64,000 nt of DNA from Crocinitomix catalasitica ATCC 23190 (GCF_000621625.1 NZ_JHXV01000021.1:25375-89374), one strand, 5' to 3'. Positions 35,136 through 43,968 are shown, numbered from the stretch's first letter. A program made the numbers and translations. Notes: generated by a model not told the origin, from the letters alone.

Positions 35136-35974
35136 ATGAAGAGAAGGTAGTTGATACTGATGCTCAGGAAGAAAAACTGAATCGAAAGATTAAGAAAACA
35201 GTTTGGAACGCCATCAATGAATTTGATATGATTCAAGATGGAGATAAATTAATGGTATGTGTATCTGGCGGAAAAGACAGTTATACGATGTTAGATATTT
35301 TGATGCAAATTCAAAAAGCATCTGTTTTTAATTTTGAAATCATTGCTGTAAATTTAGACCAGAAACAACCAGGATTTCCGGAAGAAGTTTTACCTGCATA
35401 TTTATCTAAAGTTGGTGCTAATTTTGAAATCGTTGAACGCGATACATATAGCATCGTCAAAGAAATGGTGCCTGAAGGTAAAACAACTTGTAGTTTGTGC
35501 TCTAGATTGAGAAGAGGAACTTTATACGAAGCAGCCGAACGTTTAGGTTGTAATAAAATTTGTTTAGGACATCATAGAGATGATATTTTGGAAACATTTT
35601 TCTTAAACTTATTCTTTGCTGGTAAGATTGAAACAATGCCGGCAAAATATATTACGAATGATGAACGATTTGTTGTAATGCGTCCGTTGGCTTATGTTAA
35701 GGAAGCACAAATAATTGAATATGCAGCAATGCGTGACTACCCTATTATTCCTTGTAACTTATGTGGAGCACAAGAAAATTTACAACGACAAGTTGTGAAA
35801 AAGATGTTACAATCATGGGATGAAAAATATGCCAATAGGTCTGAAATTATGTTCACAGCCCTTAAGAATATAACACCAAGTCATATGTTTGATGCTGACT
35901 TATACGACTTTCAAAACTTGAAAACCAAAGTAATGGGAGAAGTTAAAGAAGGAATGGAATTCGAAATGCTTTAA
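35132..35974 (+). CDS. ttcA: tRNA 2-thiocytidine synthetase TtcA
   Basis: 280 residues from the ATG at 35132, chosen for its ATGA overlap with the upstream stop; another ATG at 35120 would add four residues. The PP-loop is VCVSGGKDSYTML; the cysteine pairs that bind the 4Fe-4S cluster are in TTCSLCSRLRRG and PCNLCGAQEN; GHHRDDILETF is the second ATP-binding motif. TtcA thiolates cytidine 32 of some tRNAs. Family blocks are all intact. Confidence 0.93.
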   Translation: MNEEKVVDTDAQEEKLNRKIKKTVWNAINEFDMIQDGDKLMVCVSGGKDSYTMLDILMQIQKASVFNFEIIAVNLDQKQPGFPEEVLPAYLSKVGANFEIVERDTYSIVKEMVPEGKTTCSLCSRLRRGTLYEAAERLGCNKICLGHHRDDILETFFLNLFFAGKIETMPAKYITNDERFVVMRPLAYVKEAQIIEYAAMRDYPIIPCNLCGAQENLQRQVVKKMLQSWDEKYANRSEIMFTALKNITPSHMFDADLYDFQNLKTKVMGEVKEGMEFEML

Positions 35975-36020
35975 TACTTCACGCGCTTTTTTGCGGAGAA
36001 ATAATTTTCTACTATTTTAA

Positions 36021-36246
36021 TCATGTAATTTGTCCTTGATACGATAATGTCTTGTCAGAAATTATCTCTTCGCCTACAATTTGCCATAAATATACGCCTG
36101 CTTCAGCGACTTTTCCATTATAATAGTCATCCCAACCAACATTCAAATTATGTGATTCGAAAAGTAACTCACCCCATCTAGTAAAATTAAAGAATGTATA
36201 ATCATACACATCTACCCCCACTCATATATGGTTTCAATGCTGCATT
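36021..36246 (-). pseudogene. remnant of a T9SS type B / gliding-motility C-terminal domain
   Basis: On the minus strand, residues DYTFFNFTRWGELLFES followed by LNVGWDDYYNGKVAEAGVYLWQI match the CHU_C/gliding motility-associated C-terminal domain (T9SS type B), with the hallmark RWGE and GW motifs. This frame opens only at a GTG after an in-frame stop. In the neighbouring frame the upstream DNA reads NAALKPYMSG, which fits the missing start of the domain; the two join across a run of five C at 36215-36219. So a one-base indel or decay has broken the gene, and nothing recognisable of the main protein remains upstream. The ~50-residue piece has no secretion signal. It may be a relic of a recombined or deleted surface protein. 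Confidence 0.6.
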
Positions 36247-36475
36247 ACAGACCTTTGACTATTAAAAACGGGATTGGATAGATTGTAAGTACAAACCATA
36301 CCGGCGATTGTCTCTTAAAAACTACCATTTAGTATGGTTTAGGCATTTTTGTTTATATGAAAAAAACAAAATGATTAAACAAATATTGAGGATTCTTTTC
36401 ATAAGCCGCCTAAAACTATATTCTAAACGCAAATGAAAAGGTGAAGTTCCCAAAAAAATTATAGCCAAATTTTAA
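36247..36475. other. intergenic DNA with gene debris
   Basis: 229 bp with no intact gene. On the minus strand a short frame reads NLSNPVFNSQRSVMQH before stopping, in a position that could be part of the decayed gene or of an old mobile element. A 9-bp inverted repeat (AAACCATAC at 36293, GTATGGTTT at 36332) with a 30-nt loop is also present. Nothing else is seen. Confidence 0.4.
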
Positions 36476-37987
36476 TTACCCGTCTAGCTCTGAACGAATT
36501 CTTTGACTCAGCTGTCTATTATAAGTTTCTTTCAGCCAATTTAAATAACTGTCAGTCGCTTTAGTGATACATTTAGTATAATGCTTCAAACGTCTTTCAA
36601 TGTCGTCTTGTAAAGCTTCTTGTAGAATCAGTCCATCATAAACATCTTCAGAATTTTCTATCACGACTTCAAAATGGTTATCTAACGATATATCTACAGC
36701 TTCTTTACCTTTTTTACCCGTCTCAATGCAAGTATTATAGACTTTCTTCATTGAGAAATCTTCAAGTAATTGAGGCGTTTTTAATTTATTTTTTAAATTC
36801 ATTGGAAGCTCATATGCCGCCTCAAACTGAATATCGTCTTCTTCGCTAAGTCTAGCTTCCAAAAATCTATCCGGATAATTAAAAGCATCTTGCCAATCAA
36901 TATATTCTTGCCAATAACCGAAACGTCGAACATTATTCCCTAAATCAATAACTTGGAATAAACTTTTATTCTCTAATTTTCGAGATCCACGACCTATCAT
37001 TTGATGATATAAAGTCAGTGATCGTGTTGCTCTATTTAGAATAATCGTTTCTACTGTAGGTTCATCAAAACCTGTCGTTAAGATTCCTACTGACGTTAAT
37101 ATAGATCCTGGTGTCTCTTTAAACCATTTTAGGATATCTTTCCGTTCGGCATCGCCGAAAGTACTATCCAAATGACGAACTTTATAATTCTGCTTTTTAA
37201 ACAGTTCATAAACAGCTCTTGATGATTCAATTCCACTATTAAATATTAATGTTTTTCTATTGACAGCAACCTCTTCATATGCAAAGAGCAACTTTTCTTG
37301 CATAAAATAATTACTGTAGACTTTATCACTAGAGCTGACAGTAAAATCACCATTCACCCCTATTTTAAGTCCATGTAAATTAACATCATAGGTATAAGTA
37401 TCGGCATTAGATAAGTAACCATTATCAATTAAAGACTTGATGCTCTCTCCAACAATTAATTTATCGTAATTGTCTTTTAAAGGTAAAGTTTTATTCGAAC
37501 TTAACGGTGTTGCTGTAACACCAAGTATATTTATATCCTGAAAATATTGGAAAATCTTACGGAATGAATTATTGTGTGCTTCATCGACAATTACAAGACC
37601 AATGTTTTTTACAAAATCACTATCTTCTTGTAAACGATTGTTCAAAGTTTCAACCATTGCTGTAAACGAATTAAAATCCGCTTGGTCATCAAGGTTTTTA
37701 ACAAGGCTATTTACTACCTTATTTTTAATACCTAAAGCAACCAATTGCTTTGAAGTTTGGACACATAATTCGATTCTGTGTGTTAAAATTAGAACTTTCC
37801 TTCCCGTCCTTTTAATATATTCATTCGCGATATTTGAAAATATCACAGTTTTTCCACCACCAGTTGGAAGTTGGAATAATAGATTAAAATTTTCTCCTTC
37901 CGTCTGTAATTCCTTTATAATCTGTTCTACGACTCGTTTTTGGAATGGGTAAAGTTCTTTTTTCTTGAAGAGAGAATGGTCAATCAT
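36476..37987 (-). CDS. superfamily II DEAD/DEAH helicase
   Basis: 503 residues. The first RecA-like domain has Walker A LPTGGGKTV, the DEAH box IVDEAHNNSF and motif III GVTATP. The second has GFDEPTVETIIL (motif V) and YHQMIGRGSR (motif VI). The C-terminal ~120 residues are alpha-helical and not recognised. Sequence is closest in style to the UvrB/type III restriction (ResIII) SF2 group such as yeast SSL2-type proteins. Such enzymes are found alone in repair or in restriction and defence loci, but no methylase, nuclease or specificity subunit is adjacent. Role unknown. It has its own short upstream gap and diverges from trxB. Confidence 0.85.
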   Translation of the reverse strand: MIDHSLFKKKELYPFQKRVVEQIIKELQTEGENFNLLFQLPTGGGKTVIFSNIANEYIKRTGRKVLILTHRIELCVQTSKQLVALGIKNKVVNSLVKNLDDQADFNSFTAMVETLNNRLQEDSDFVKNIGLVIVDEAHNNSFRKIFQYFQDINILGVTATPLSSNKTLPLKDNYDKLIVGESIKSLIDNGYLSNADTYTYDVNLHGLKIGVNGDFTVSSSDKVYSNYFMQEKLLFAYEEVAVNRKTLIFNSGIESSRAVYELFKKQNYKVRHLDSTFGDAERKDILKWFKETPGSILTSVGILTTGFDEPTVETIILNRATRSLTLYHQMIGRGSRKLENKSLFQVIDLGNNVRRFGYWQEYIDWQDAFNYPDRFLEARLSEEDDIQFEAAYELPMNLKNKLKTPQLLEDFSMKKVYNTCIETGKKGKEAVDISLDNHFEVVIENSEDVYDGLILQEALQDDIERRLKHYTKCITKATDSYLNWLKETYNRQLSQRIRSELDG

Positions 37988-38109
37988 AATGATACATCGT
38001 ATTTTTTGAGCGGTGCAAAAATACCATCTTTTAATTGAAATAAAAAGTTAATCGTAATCTATTCTCAAATCATTTTAAAATTTAGCATTTAAACATTCAT
38101 CGAAAACAA

Positions 38110-38142
38110 TTGCTGAAATAAATTCCAAACCTATTATCTTTG
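38110..38142 (+). promoter_or_regulatory. promoter of trxB
   Basis: TTG at 38110-38112 and TATCTTTG at 38135-38142 with a 22-nt spacer, the long end of the normal range. The -7 box is an exact TAnnTTTG match 28 nt before the ATG. Confidence 0.55.
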
Positions 38143-38170
38143 ACAAAAATTAAGAAATTAAAACAATAAT

Positions 38171-39118
38171 ATGAGTGATATAGAAAAAGTAAAGTGTTTA
38201 ATCATTGGATCTGGTCCTGCTGGATATACTGCGGCAATTTATGCTGCTAGAGCGAATATGAAACCTGTTTTATATCAAGGATTACAACCTGGTGGACAAT
38301 TAACAACTACAAATGATGTTGAAAATTTCCCTGGATACCCTGACGGCATCACTGGTCCTGAAATGATGATTCAATTAATGAATCAAGCAAAACGCTTTGA
38401 TACTGACGTAAGAGATGGTTGGGTTTCAAAAGTTGACTTTAGTGGTCCTGTTCATAAAGTATGGGTTGATGAGAAAAAAGAAATTCATGCTGATACAATT
38501 ATTATTTCGACAGGAGCTTCTGCAAGATACTTAGGTTTACCTTCTGAACAAAAATATTTAGCTTTAGGTGGAGGTGTTTCTGCATGTGCTGTTTGTGATG
38601 GCTTTTTCTACAGAGAACAAGAAGTTGTGATTGTAGGAGCTGGTGATTCTGCTTGTGAAGAAGCCGGTTATTTAGCGAATATTTGTAAAAAAGTAACCAT
38701 GTTGGTTCGTAAAAACGAATTCCGTGCTTCTGTAATTATGGAAGAAAGAGTGAAATCAATTGAAAATATTGAGATCAAATTCAATACAGAAATTGACGAA
38801 GTATTAGGAGATGGCGCTGTTGTTACTGGTGTAAGAACAATCAATAATAAAACAAAAGAAACAGAGGAAATAGCTGCAACAGGTGTTTTCATTGCAATTG
38901 GACACATTCCAAACACGCAAATATTTAAAGACTATTTAGAATTAGATGCTACTGGTTATATCATTAACCAACCTGGTTCATCAAAAACGAATGTTGAAGG
39001 TGTATTTGTTTCAGGAGATGCTGCTGATCATGTTTACCGTCAAGCAATTACTGCTGCTGGTACTGGTTGTATGGCTGCTTTGGATGCTGAAAGATATTTA
39101 GCAGCAAAAGGTCACTAG
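38171..39118 (+). CDS. trxB: thioredoxin reductase
   Basis: 315 residues, standard for the low-molecular-weight enzyme. FAD-binding GSGPAGYTAAIYAARA opens the protein; the redox-active disulfide is CAVC in ALGGGVSACAVCDGFFYR; the NADPH fold starts VVIVGAGDSACEEAGYLA; the C-terminal FAD contact is GVFVSGDAADHVYRQAITAAGTGCMAA. It transfers electrons from NADPH to thioredoxin in the cytoplasm. The single gene has a good promoter and terminator. The T9SS CxxC proteins in the window are extracellular and not linked to it directly. Confidence 0.95.
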   Translation: MSDIEKVKCLIIGSGPAGYTAAIYAARANMKPVLYQGLQPGGQLTTTNDVENFPGYPDGITGPEMMIQLMNQAKRFDTDVRDGWVSKVDFSGPVHKVWVDEKKEIHADTIIISTGASARYLGLPSEQKYLALGGGVSACAVCDGFFYREQEVVIVGAGDSACEEAGYLANICKKVTMLVRKNEFRASVIMEERVKSIENIEIKFNTEIDEVLGDGAVVTGVRTINNKTKETEEIAATGVFIAIGHIPNTQIFKDYLELDATGYIINQPGSSKTNVEGVFVSGDAADHVYRQAITAAGTGCMAALDAERYLAAKGH

Positions 39119-39140
39119 AGAACTATAGGATTACAATATT

Positions 39141-39178
39141 AAAACCTTCTCGTCATATTGATGAGAAGGTTTTTTTTT
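39141..39178 (+). terminator. terminator of trxB
   Basis: An 11-bp stem (AAAACCTTCTC / GAGAAGGTTTT) with an 11-nt loop is followed by a T run. An A run on the other side may also serve the convergent gene at 39204. Confidence 0.8.
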
Positions 39179-39203
39179 GAATCAATTTAAATTATCAACG
39201 GAA

Positions 39204-39569
39204 TTATTCCTGTTTTTCGTTGTCTGCTTTAATCATACCAAAAAGTCGTTTTAATCCCATGCCTAGATTCTGTTCCATGATATCAAAATCATTATCCGTT
39301 AAAAAGAGTTCATTTATTTCTGCATATAACGCATCTATTTCCTCATTTGAATAACCCAAATTCTCAATAAATTTAAGCATCTTTTGCAACGCTTGATAGT
39401 CATTATCCTTAGCAAATTCCTTGTTCATTTTTTCACAAACACCAGCATCTACTTTAGATTTAATTAATGTAATTTCTTCTTGAGATGCTGATAGATCCGC
39501 ATTCGCAGAATAAATCAAGATATAAGTTTTCAATTCCTCTTTGGTCCAATTATTATTCGTTGCGTTCAT
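39204..39569 (-). CDS. uncharacterised helical acidic protein
   Basis: 121 residues, all predicted helical and acidic, without signal peptide, Cys clusters or membrane segments. WTKEELKTYILIYSANADLS and the later ALYAEINELFLTDNDFDIMEQ hint at a TerB-like helical bundle, which is common in Bacteroidota, but the match is weak. It would be cytoplasmic. It converges on trxB and has no close same-strand neighbour upstream within 150 bp. Confidence 0.6.
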   Translation of the reverse strand: MNATNNNWTKEELKTYILIYSANADLSASQEEITLIKSKVDAGVCEKMNKEFAKDNDYQALQKMLKFIENLGYSNEEIDALYAEINELFLTDNDFDIMEQNLGMGLKRLFGMIKADNEKQE

Positions 39570-39721
39570 AATATTTAATTTTTATTCTTTCAAATTAATT
39601 GAGGGAATTACAATATTCACCACCTTCTTTAAAGGTACTTAATATTTAGGGTTGTAATACTGACGAATGTCAATTCTGCTAAATTATATTGACAAATGGA
39701 AAGCTTCAATCGTATTCATTT

Positions 39722-40063
39722 TCAAATTTCATTTGAAACAATACCATTCAATTCGTTTTCGATCAAATCTTGATAATACGGAAAGTATTCAATATTAACT
39801 TCAAACTCATCAACATCCAAGTGTTCCGCTCCATTAAAAAACCAGTCTAAATAATCTTCAAATACTAGCCAATCATTGAATAATTTTCGGGCAGGAAGGT
39901 TTTTATCCGCTATCCAATAAGATGATTCATGGTTATCTATAACTTTAAAATTATCCCGATGATAGAGTCTTGGAGTATAATCACCTTTAGCTAAAATAAG
40001 ATAGTATAATTCATCATTTATTTGCTCGATTCCGTAAACAATGCAATCTTCTGAAGGGTTCAA
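39722..40063 (-). CDS. hypothetical protein with uncertain start
   Basis: 113 residues if started at the TTG at 40061-40063; the protein-like frame continues further upstream (PQNLNPSED context with IPYEANPQN before it) to a TAG at 40097-40099, and the only ATG in frame (40103-40105) lies just before that TAG. So the true start may be lost or unusual, and the gene could be damaged. The body is rich in aromatic and acidic residues (NDWLVFEDYLDWFFNGAEH), with no signal peptide and no recognised family. It is followed by about 150 bp of empty DNA before the 39204-39569 gene. Confidence 0.45.
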   Translation of the reverse strand: MNPSEDCIVYGIEQINDELYYLILAKGDYTPRLYHRDNFKVIDNHESSYWIADKNLPARKLFNDWLVFEDYLDWFFNGAEHLDVDEFEVNIEYFPYYQDLIENELNGIVSNEI

Positions 40064-40142
40064 GTTTTGCGGGTTCGCTTCGTAAGGGATATTATTCTAA
40101 TGCATTTTATGATTACGCCTCACAATCATAATTCACAAATGC

Positions 40143-40763
40143 TTATTTCTTCACCAAATTAAAATCAAAAGGCATTCTGTTAACGATAGATCGACCTAAA
40201 GTAATTTCATCAGCGTATTGCAATTCTGTTCCAACTGCAACACCTCTAGATAATGTAGTGACTTTAACAGGGAATTGTGATAATTTTCGGAAGAGATAGA
40301 AATTCGTTGTATCTCCTTCCATAGATGAATTTAAAGCTAAAATCACTTCAGAAATACTGCCCTTTACCAACCTTTCAATTAGATGCTCAATATTTAAGTC
40401 TGCTGGACCGATACCGTCCATCGGAGAGATAACACCTCCTAGCACATGATAATGCCCTGAGAATTGCTGTGTCGCTTCAATTGCCATGATATCACGGATA
40501 TCTTCAACTACACAAACCAAATCATTTAAACGATTAGGTTGTAAGCATATTTGACATAATTCTTTATCTGTGAGATTCCCACAATTTGTACAAGAAGCAA
40601 TATTTTCATGTAATAGGTCTAAAGAATTGGCAAATGACTTCACGTCATCGCTATCGCGCTTCATCAAATTGAGGACTAACCTTAAAGCCGTTTTTTTTCC
40701 GATACCAGGTAGAGATGAAAAATGTTCTACTAGTTCTTCTAAATGTTTAGACGGTAAATTCAT
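40143..40763 (-). CDS. recR: recombination protein RecR
   Basis: 206 residues, full length. The N-terminal helix-hairpin-helix (LPGIGKKTALRLVLNLM) is followed by a four-Cys zinc finger (CTNCGNLTDKELCQIC) and the Toprim domain beginning VCVVEDIRDIMAIEAT with its acidic residues. Walker B-like VKVTTLSRGVAVGTELQYADEITLGRS closes the protein. RecR with RecO and RecF loads RecA on single-strand gaps. The gene is divergent from menC (112 bp). Confidence 0.94.
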   Translation of the reverse strand: MNLPSKHLEELVEHFSSLPGIGKKTALRLVLNLMKRDSDDVKSFANSLDLLHENIASCTNCGNLTDKELCQICLQPNRLNDLVCVVEDIRDIMAIEATQQFSGHYHVLGGVISPMDGIGPADLNIEHLIERLVKGSISEVILALNSSMEGDTTNFYLFRKLSQFPVKVTTLSRGVAVGTELQYADEITLGRSIVNRMPFDFNLVKK

Positions 40764-40863
40764 GGGTACAAATTTACGATAAACAAAATATCAATTCGTG
40801 ACATGTCGGTAAATAATATAAACAGATGAATGTAGATGAGTTTTAATTGCAGTTAAAATCGAT

Positions 40864-40871
40864 TATTTTTG
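40864..40871 (+). promoter_or_regulatory. -7 box of menC, four bases from the start codon
   Basis: TATTTTTG matches TAnnTTTG exactly and ends 4 nt before the ATG at 40876. Transcription would start at or within a few bases of the ATG, implying a leaderless or near-leaderless mRNA. A downstream ATG for menC is not seen. Confidence 0.5.
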
Positions 40872-40875
40872 CACT

Positions 40876-41910
40876 ATGTATGCAGCAAAATTTGTCAACC
40901 ATAAATCAATTTTCAAACAAGCAAGTGGAACATCAAGAGGTGTTTTGACCGAAAAAGATTCCTGGATTTTAAGTCTTTGGAAAACAGAAAACGAATTACT
41001 TGTAGGTAAAGGTGAGGCTTCCATTATCAAAACACTATCCCCCGATTGGAACGAATTATATATTGATAAATTAAATTCAGTTGCTGCCAATATTAATGAT
41101 CATATTGAAAATGATTTGGTGGAATTAACATCCTTTCCATCTATTCTATTTGCGATTGAAACGGCTTTATTGGATCTTAAGAATGGAGGTGATGACATTT
41201 TATTTCCATCTGCGTTCACTGATGGTAAAGCTTCAATTCCGATCAATGGATTGATTTGGATGGGCGAATATGAAAAAATGCGCGTACAAATCATTGAAAA
41301 ATTGGCAGCTGGTTACAAATGCATTAAATTAAAGATAGGTGCAATTGATTTCGAAAGTGAATTACGACTAATCGCTTCAATTCGAAACGAATTTAATGAA
41401 GATCAAATAGAAATTCGAGTAGATGCAAATGGCGCCTTTTCTCCTGAAGAAGCGATGGACAAACTAAAGCGTTTAGCAAGTTTAAATATACACTCTATTG
41501 AGCAACCTATTAAGCAAGGACAGCATAAGGAGATGGCTGAACTTTGTTTAAATACACCTTTAGCCATTGCTTTAGATGAGGAGTTAATAGGCATTACAGG
41601 TTACGAAAATAAACTGGAATTATTGACACAAATTAAACCACAATATATCATACTAAAACCAAGTTTAATTGGTGGTCTTCGAGGAACAAACGAATGGATA
41701 AAAGCTGCGGAAGAATTCAATATAAAATGGTGGATAACATCCGCTTTAGAGACCAATATTGGTTTAAATGCAATTGCTCAATACACTTTTACCAAAAATA
41801 ATCCTTTACCACAAGGTTTAGGAACAGGGCAATTATTTACGAATAATTTTGACTCGAATTTGACTATAGAAAACGGAACTTTAATTCATCTGTCTAAACG
41901 ATCTAATTAA
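40876..41910 (+). CDS. menC: o-succinylbenzoate synthase
   Basis: 344 residues in the enolase superfamily. The catalytic lysine pair is KLKIG (about residue 155), Mg2+ ligands are in RVDANGAFS (Asp ~191), SIEQPI (Glu ~214) and LDEEL (Asp/Glu ~238), and the second lysine is in ILKPSLIGGLRG. It dehydrates SHCHC to o-succinylbenzoate in menaquinone synthesis. The related Ala-Glu epimerases have a similar fold, but the SLIGGLRG loop favours MenC. No other men gene is in the window. It converges on the archaemetzincin gene with an 8-nt overlap. Confidence 0.85.
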   Translation: MYAAKFVNHKSIFKQASGTSRGVLTEKDSWILSLWKTENELLVGKGEASIIKTLSPDWNELYIDKLNSVAANINDHIENDLVELTSFPSILFAIETALLDLKNGGDDILFPSAFTDGKASIPINGLIWMGEYEKMRVQIIEKLAAGYKCIKLKIGAIDFESELRLIASIRNEFNEDQIEIRVDANGAFSPEEAMDKLKRLASLNIHSIEQPIKQGQHKEMAELCLNTPLAIALDEELIGITGYENKLELLTQIKPQYIILKPSLIGGLRGTNEWIKAAEEFNIKWWITSALETNIGLNAIAQYTFTKNNPLPQGLGTGQLFTNNFDSNLTIENGTLIHLSKRSN

Positions 41911-42568
41911 TCTTCGATTTACAATCCTCGCATAATTCGCCCGTACTTTGATCAATAGTTTTGATTGACTCATTCGCATCATTCATCAAACATTCTTTTG
42001 TAGGACAATGCCTCAAACCAAGTACATGACCTAATTCGTGTGAAGTAATTCGTGCTAACCTTAAGTGAAACTTTTCTTTAGAAACATTTGCCCGAAGTCT
42101 ATTAGAGGAAACAACAGCTACTGTTCCTCCAACTCTACCGAGTCCAAAAATTCCAAAATCTTTATACATCCATTCAGGATCCTTAATTGTTTTGCTGTCT
42201 TCTTGGTATTTAGTAAAAGAAATATCCCTGTTTGTTAGTCCTATTAAAGCGTCCAAACTATCTGGAAGAACAGTTTCTAGCCAGTTTAATAAAGAATCTG
42301 CACGATACCTAGGTTTTTTGATTGTAGTATATGCCATTGCAGGTAATTTGAATTGGGGAAGGATTGCAATATCGAATCCATATCGCTTTGCTAATTCAGT
42401 TTTAACAACCTCAATATCCTTTTCAGAAAAGTCCTCAAAAGGCAATAAACCAATTTTAGGCGGTTCATTTTTAAACTGTATTTTTCTGTATATATGTGGA
42501 TTATAAAACAGAAAAAGGCTTATACTAATTACAATAATTAATGACGAAAAAAAGACGATTTTTTTCAT
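41903..42568 (-). CDS. archaemetzincin-type zinc protease with membrane anchor
   Basis: 221 residues. A signal anchor (VFFSSLIIVISISLFLFY) opens the protein. The protease core is HELGHVLGLRHC at 177-188, then TKEC, Met195 and CEDC at 213-216. That is the exact archaemetzincin signature HExxHxxGxxHCx4CxMx17CxxC, with all spacings conserved. The three His ligate catalytic zinc and Glu178 is the base; the Cys residues hold a second zinc. Archaemetzincins are found in archaea, vertebrates and some bacteria, with unknown substrates. Unlike most, this one would be exported or tethered in the periplasm. It starts 7 nt after the folD stop, so it is probably cotranscribed with folD. Confidence 0.9.
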   Translation of the reverse strand: MKKIVFFSSLIIVISISLFLFYNPHIYRKIQFKNEPPKIGLLPFEDFSEKDIEVVKTELAKRYGFDIAILPQFKLPAMAYTTIKKPRYRADSLLNWLETVLPDSLDALIGLTNRDISFTKYQEDSKTIKDPEWMYKDFGIFGLGRVGGTVAVVSSNRLRANVSKEKFHLRLARITSHELGHVLGLRHCPTKECLMNDANESIKTIDQSTGELCEDCKSKIN

Positions 42569-42575
42569 CTGAAAC

Positions 42576-43448
42576 TTATTTCGTCTCTACGGCCTGCAAT
42601 GTATTCATCAATAAAGAAGCGATTGTCATCGGTCCAACCCCACCAGGAACCGGAGTGATATAAGATGCTTTAGCGGCAACTTCATCAAACTTAACATCAC
42701 CTAATAATTTGAATCCAGACTTTTTTGTATCATCCTTTACTCTTGTAATGCCAACATCAACAACCACTACTCCATCTTTCACCATTTCACCAGTCAAAAA
42801 TTCAGTTTTACCTAAGGCTACAATTATGATATCAGCATTTTTAGTGTAATCAATTAAGTTCTTTGTTCTTGAATGGGTCAAGGTCACCGTACAATTCCCT
42901 ACTTTATTATTCCTAGACATCAAAATACTCATCGGAGAACCAACAATATGACTTCTTCCAATTACCACACAACTTTTACCCGAAGTTTCAATATTATAAC
43001 GGTCTAATAATTGAACAATTCCATAGGGAGTTGCTGGTAAAAATGTTGGTAAATCAAGTACCATTCTCCCTAAGTTTTCTGGATGAAATCCATCTACATC
43101 TTTCGCAGGAGAAATGGCAAGCGTCACTTTATGCTCATCAATATGTTTTGGTAAAGGCAATTGCACAATAAAACCATCAATTTCGTCATTCGTATTAAGG
43201 TCACGAATTACGTCTAGCAATTTTTCTTCAGTTGTATCCTCCGGTAAATTAATTAAAGTTGACTCGAATCCTACTTTTTCACAAGCCTTTACTTTTGCAT
43301 TAACATAAGTCAAACTAGCGCCATTTTCACCGACGATTACAGCTGCTAAATGCGGTGTTTTTTTACCGTTTTGCTTCAGTAATTCTACTTTCTTAGCAAT
43401 TTCCTCTTTAATTTCGTTCGATGTTTTTTTTCCGTCTAGTAGAATCAT
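42576..43448 (-). CDS. folD: bifunctional methylenetetrahydrofolate dehydrogenase/cyclohydrolase
   Basis: 290 residues. [15 protein letters not shown] carries the catalytic lysine region; the signature [13 protein letters not shown] and [14 protein letters not shown] follow; the nucleotide site has [16 protein letters not shown]; the C-terminal [18 protein letters not shown] is diagnostic. It interconverts methylene-, methenyl- and formyl-tetrahydrofolate. It precedes the archaemetzincin gene by 7 nt. Confidence 0.96.
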   Translation of the reverse strand: MILLDGKKTSNEIKEEIAKKVELLKQNGKKTPHLAAVIVGENGASLTYVNAKVKACEKVGFESTLINLPEDTTEEKLLDVIRDLNTNDEIDGFIVQLPLPKHIDEHKVTLAISPAKDVDGFHPENLGRMVLDLPTFLPATPYGIVQLLDRYNIETSGKSCVVIGRSHIVGSPMSILMSRNNKVGNCTVTLTHSRTKNLIDYTKNADIIIVALGKTEFLTGEMVKDGVVVVDVGITRVKDDTKKSGFKLLGDVKFDEVAAKASYITPVPGGVGPMTIASLLMNTLQAVETK

Positions 43449-43518
43449 AGTTTATCTTATTTTAACACAAGTCCAAAAATAGCAAAATTTAATCTCAATT
43501 TTAATTTGCTTAAAATGA

Positions 43519-43932
43519 TCAATTTGTTTCTTTTAAAATTGTTTCAACATCTTCAATTGAAACCTCCCCTGCTTTATTACCCCAAGTATTTAAAACGTAA
43601 TTAGATACATTCATAATTTCTTCAGCATTTAGAACTTGTGGTGGCATTATCGAATTGTAACCAACTCCGTTTACAACAATCTCTCCTTCTAGTCCGAAAG
43701 CAATATTCCTAATTAATCGATATTTATCTTTTAAGAGGTAATCTGATTGTGCTAATGGTGGATATAAATCAGGAATACCTAATCCACTTTCTTGATGACA
43801 TAAAACACAAGACCTATCATAGATTTCTTTTCCCTTAGCATAAGGAACTTCTGATCCCTCCGCATCAGATAGTTCACCATTAGAACAGGAATTTAAACAA
43901 AAGATGAATGGGATGAAAAGATAAAATTTCAT
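43519..43932 (-). CDS. c-type cytochrome lipoprotein
   Basis: 137 residues. The N-terminus is a lipoprotein signal (PFIFCLNSC, Cys16 candidate). A single haem-binding CVLCH near residue 42 and the distal-Met loop SIMPPQVLNAEEI with Met are the class I cytochrome c marks; the helix IMNVSNYVLNTWGN closes the fold. It is a periplasmic electron carrier anchored to a membrane. The partner oxidase or reductase is not in the window. It lies 36 nt from the next lipoprotein gene on the same strand, so the two may share a transcript. Confidence 0.85.
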   Translation of the reverse strand: MKFYLFIPFIFCLNSCSNGELSDAEGSEVPYAKGKEIYDRSCVLCHQESGLGIPDLYPPLAQSDYLLKDKYRLIRNIAFGLEGEIVVNGVGYNSIMPPQVLNAEEIMNVSNYVLNTWGNKAGEVSIEDVETILKETN

Positions 43933-43968
43933 GTTTTTTGTGTAAAATTAATTAAGTTTTAGCTTTAA

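Noticed and set aside
36293..36340. Inverted repeat AAACCATAC / GTATGGTTT as ends of a mobile element
   Set aside because: No transposase, no target-site duplication and a 30-nt interior; too small to support.
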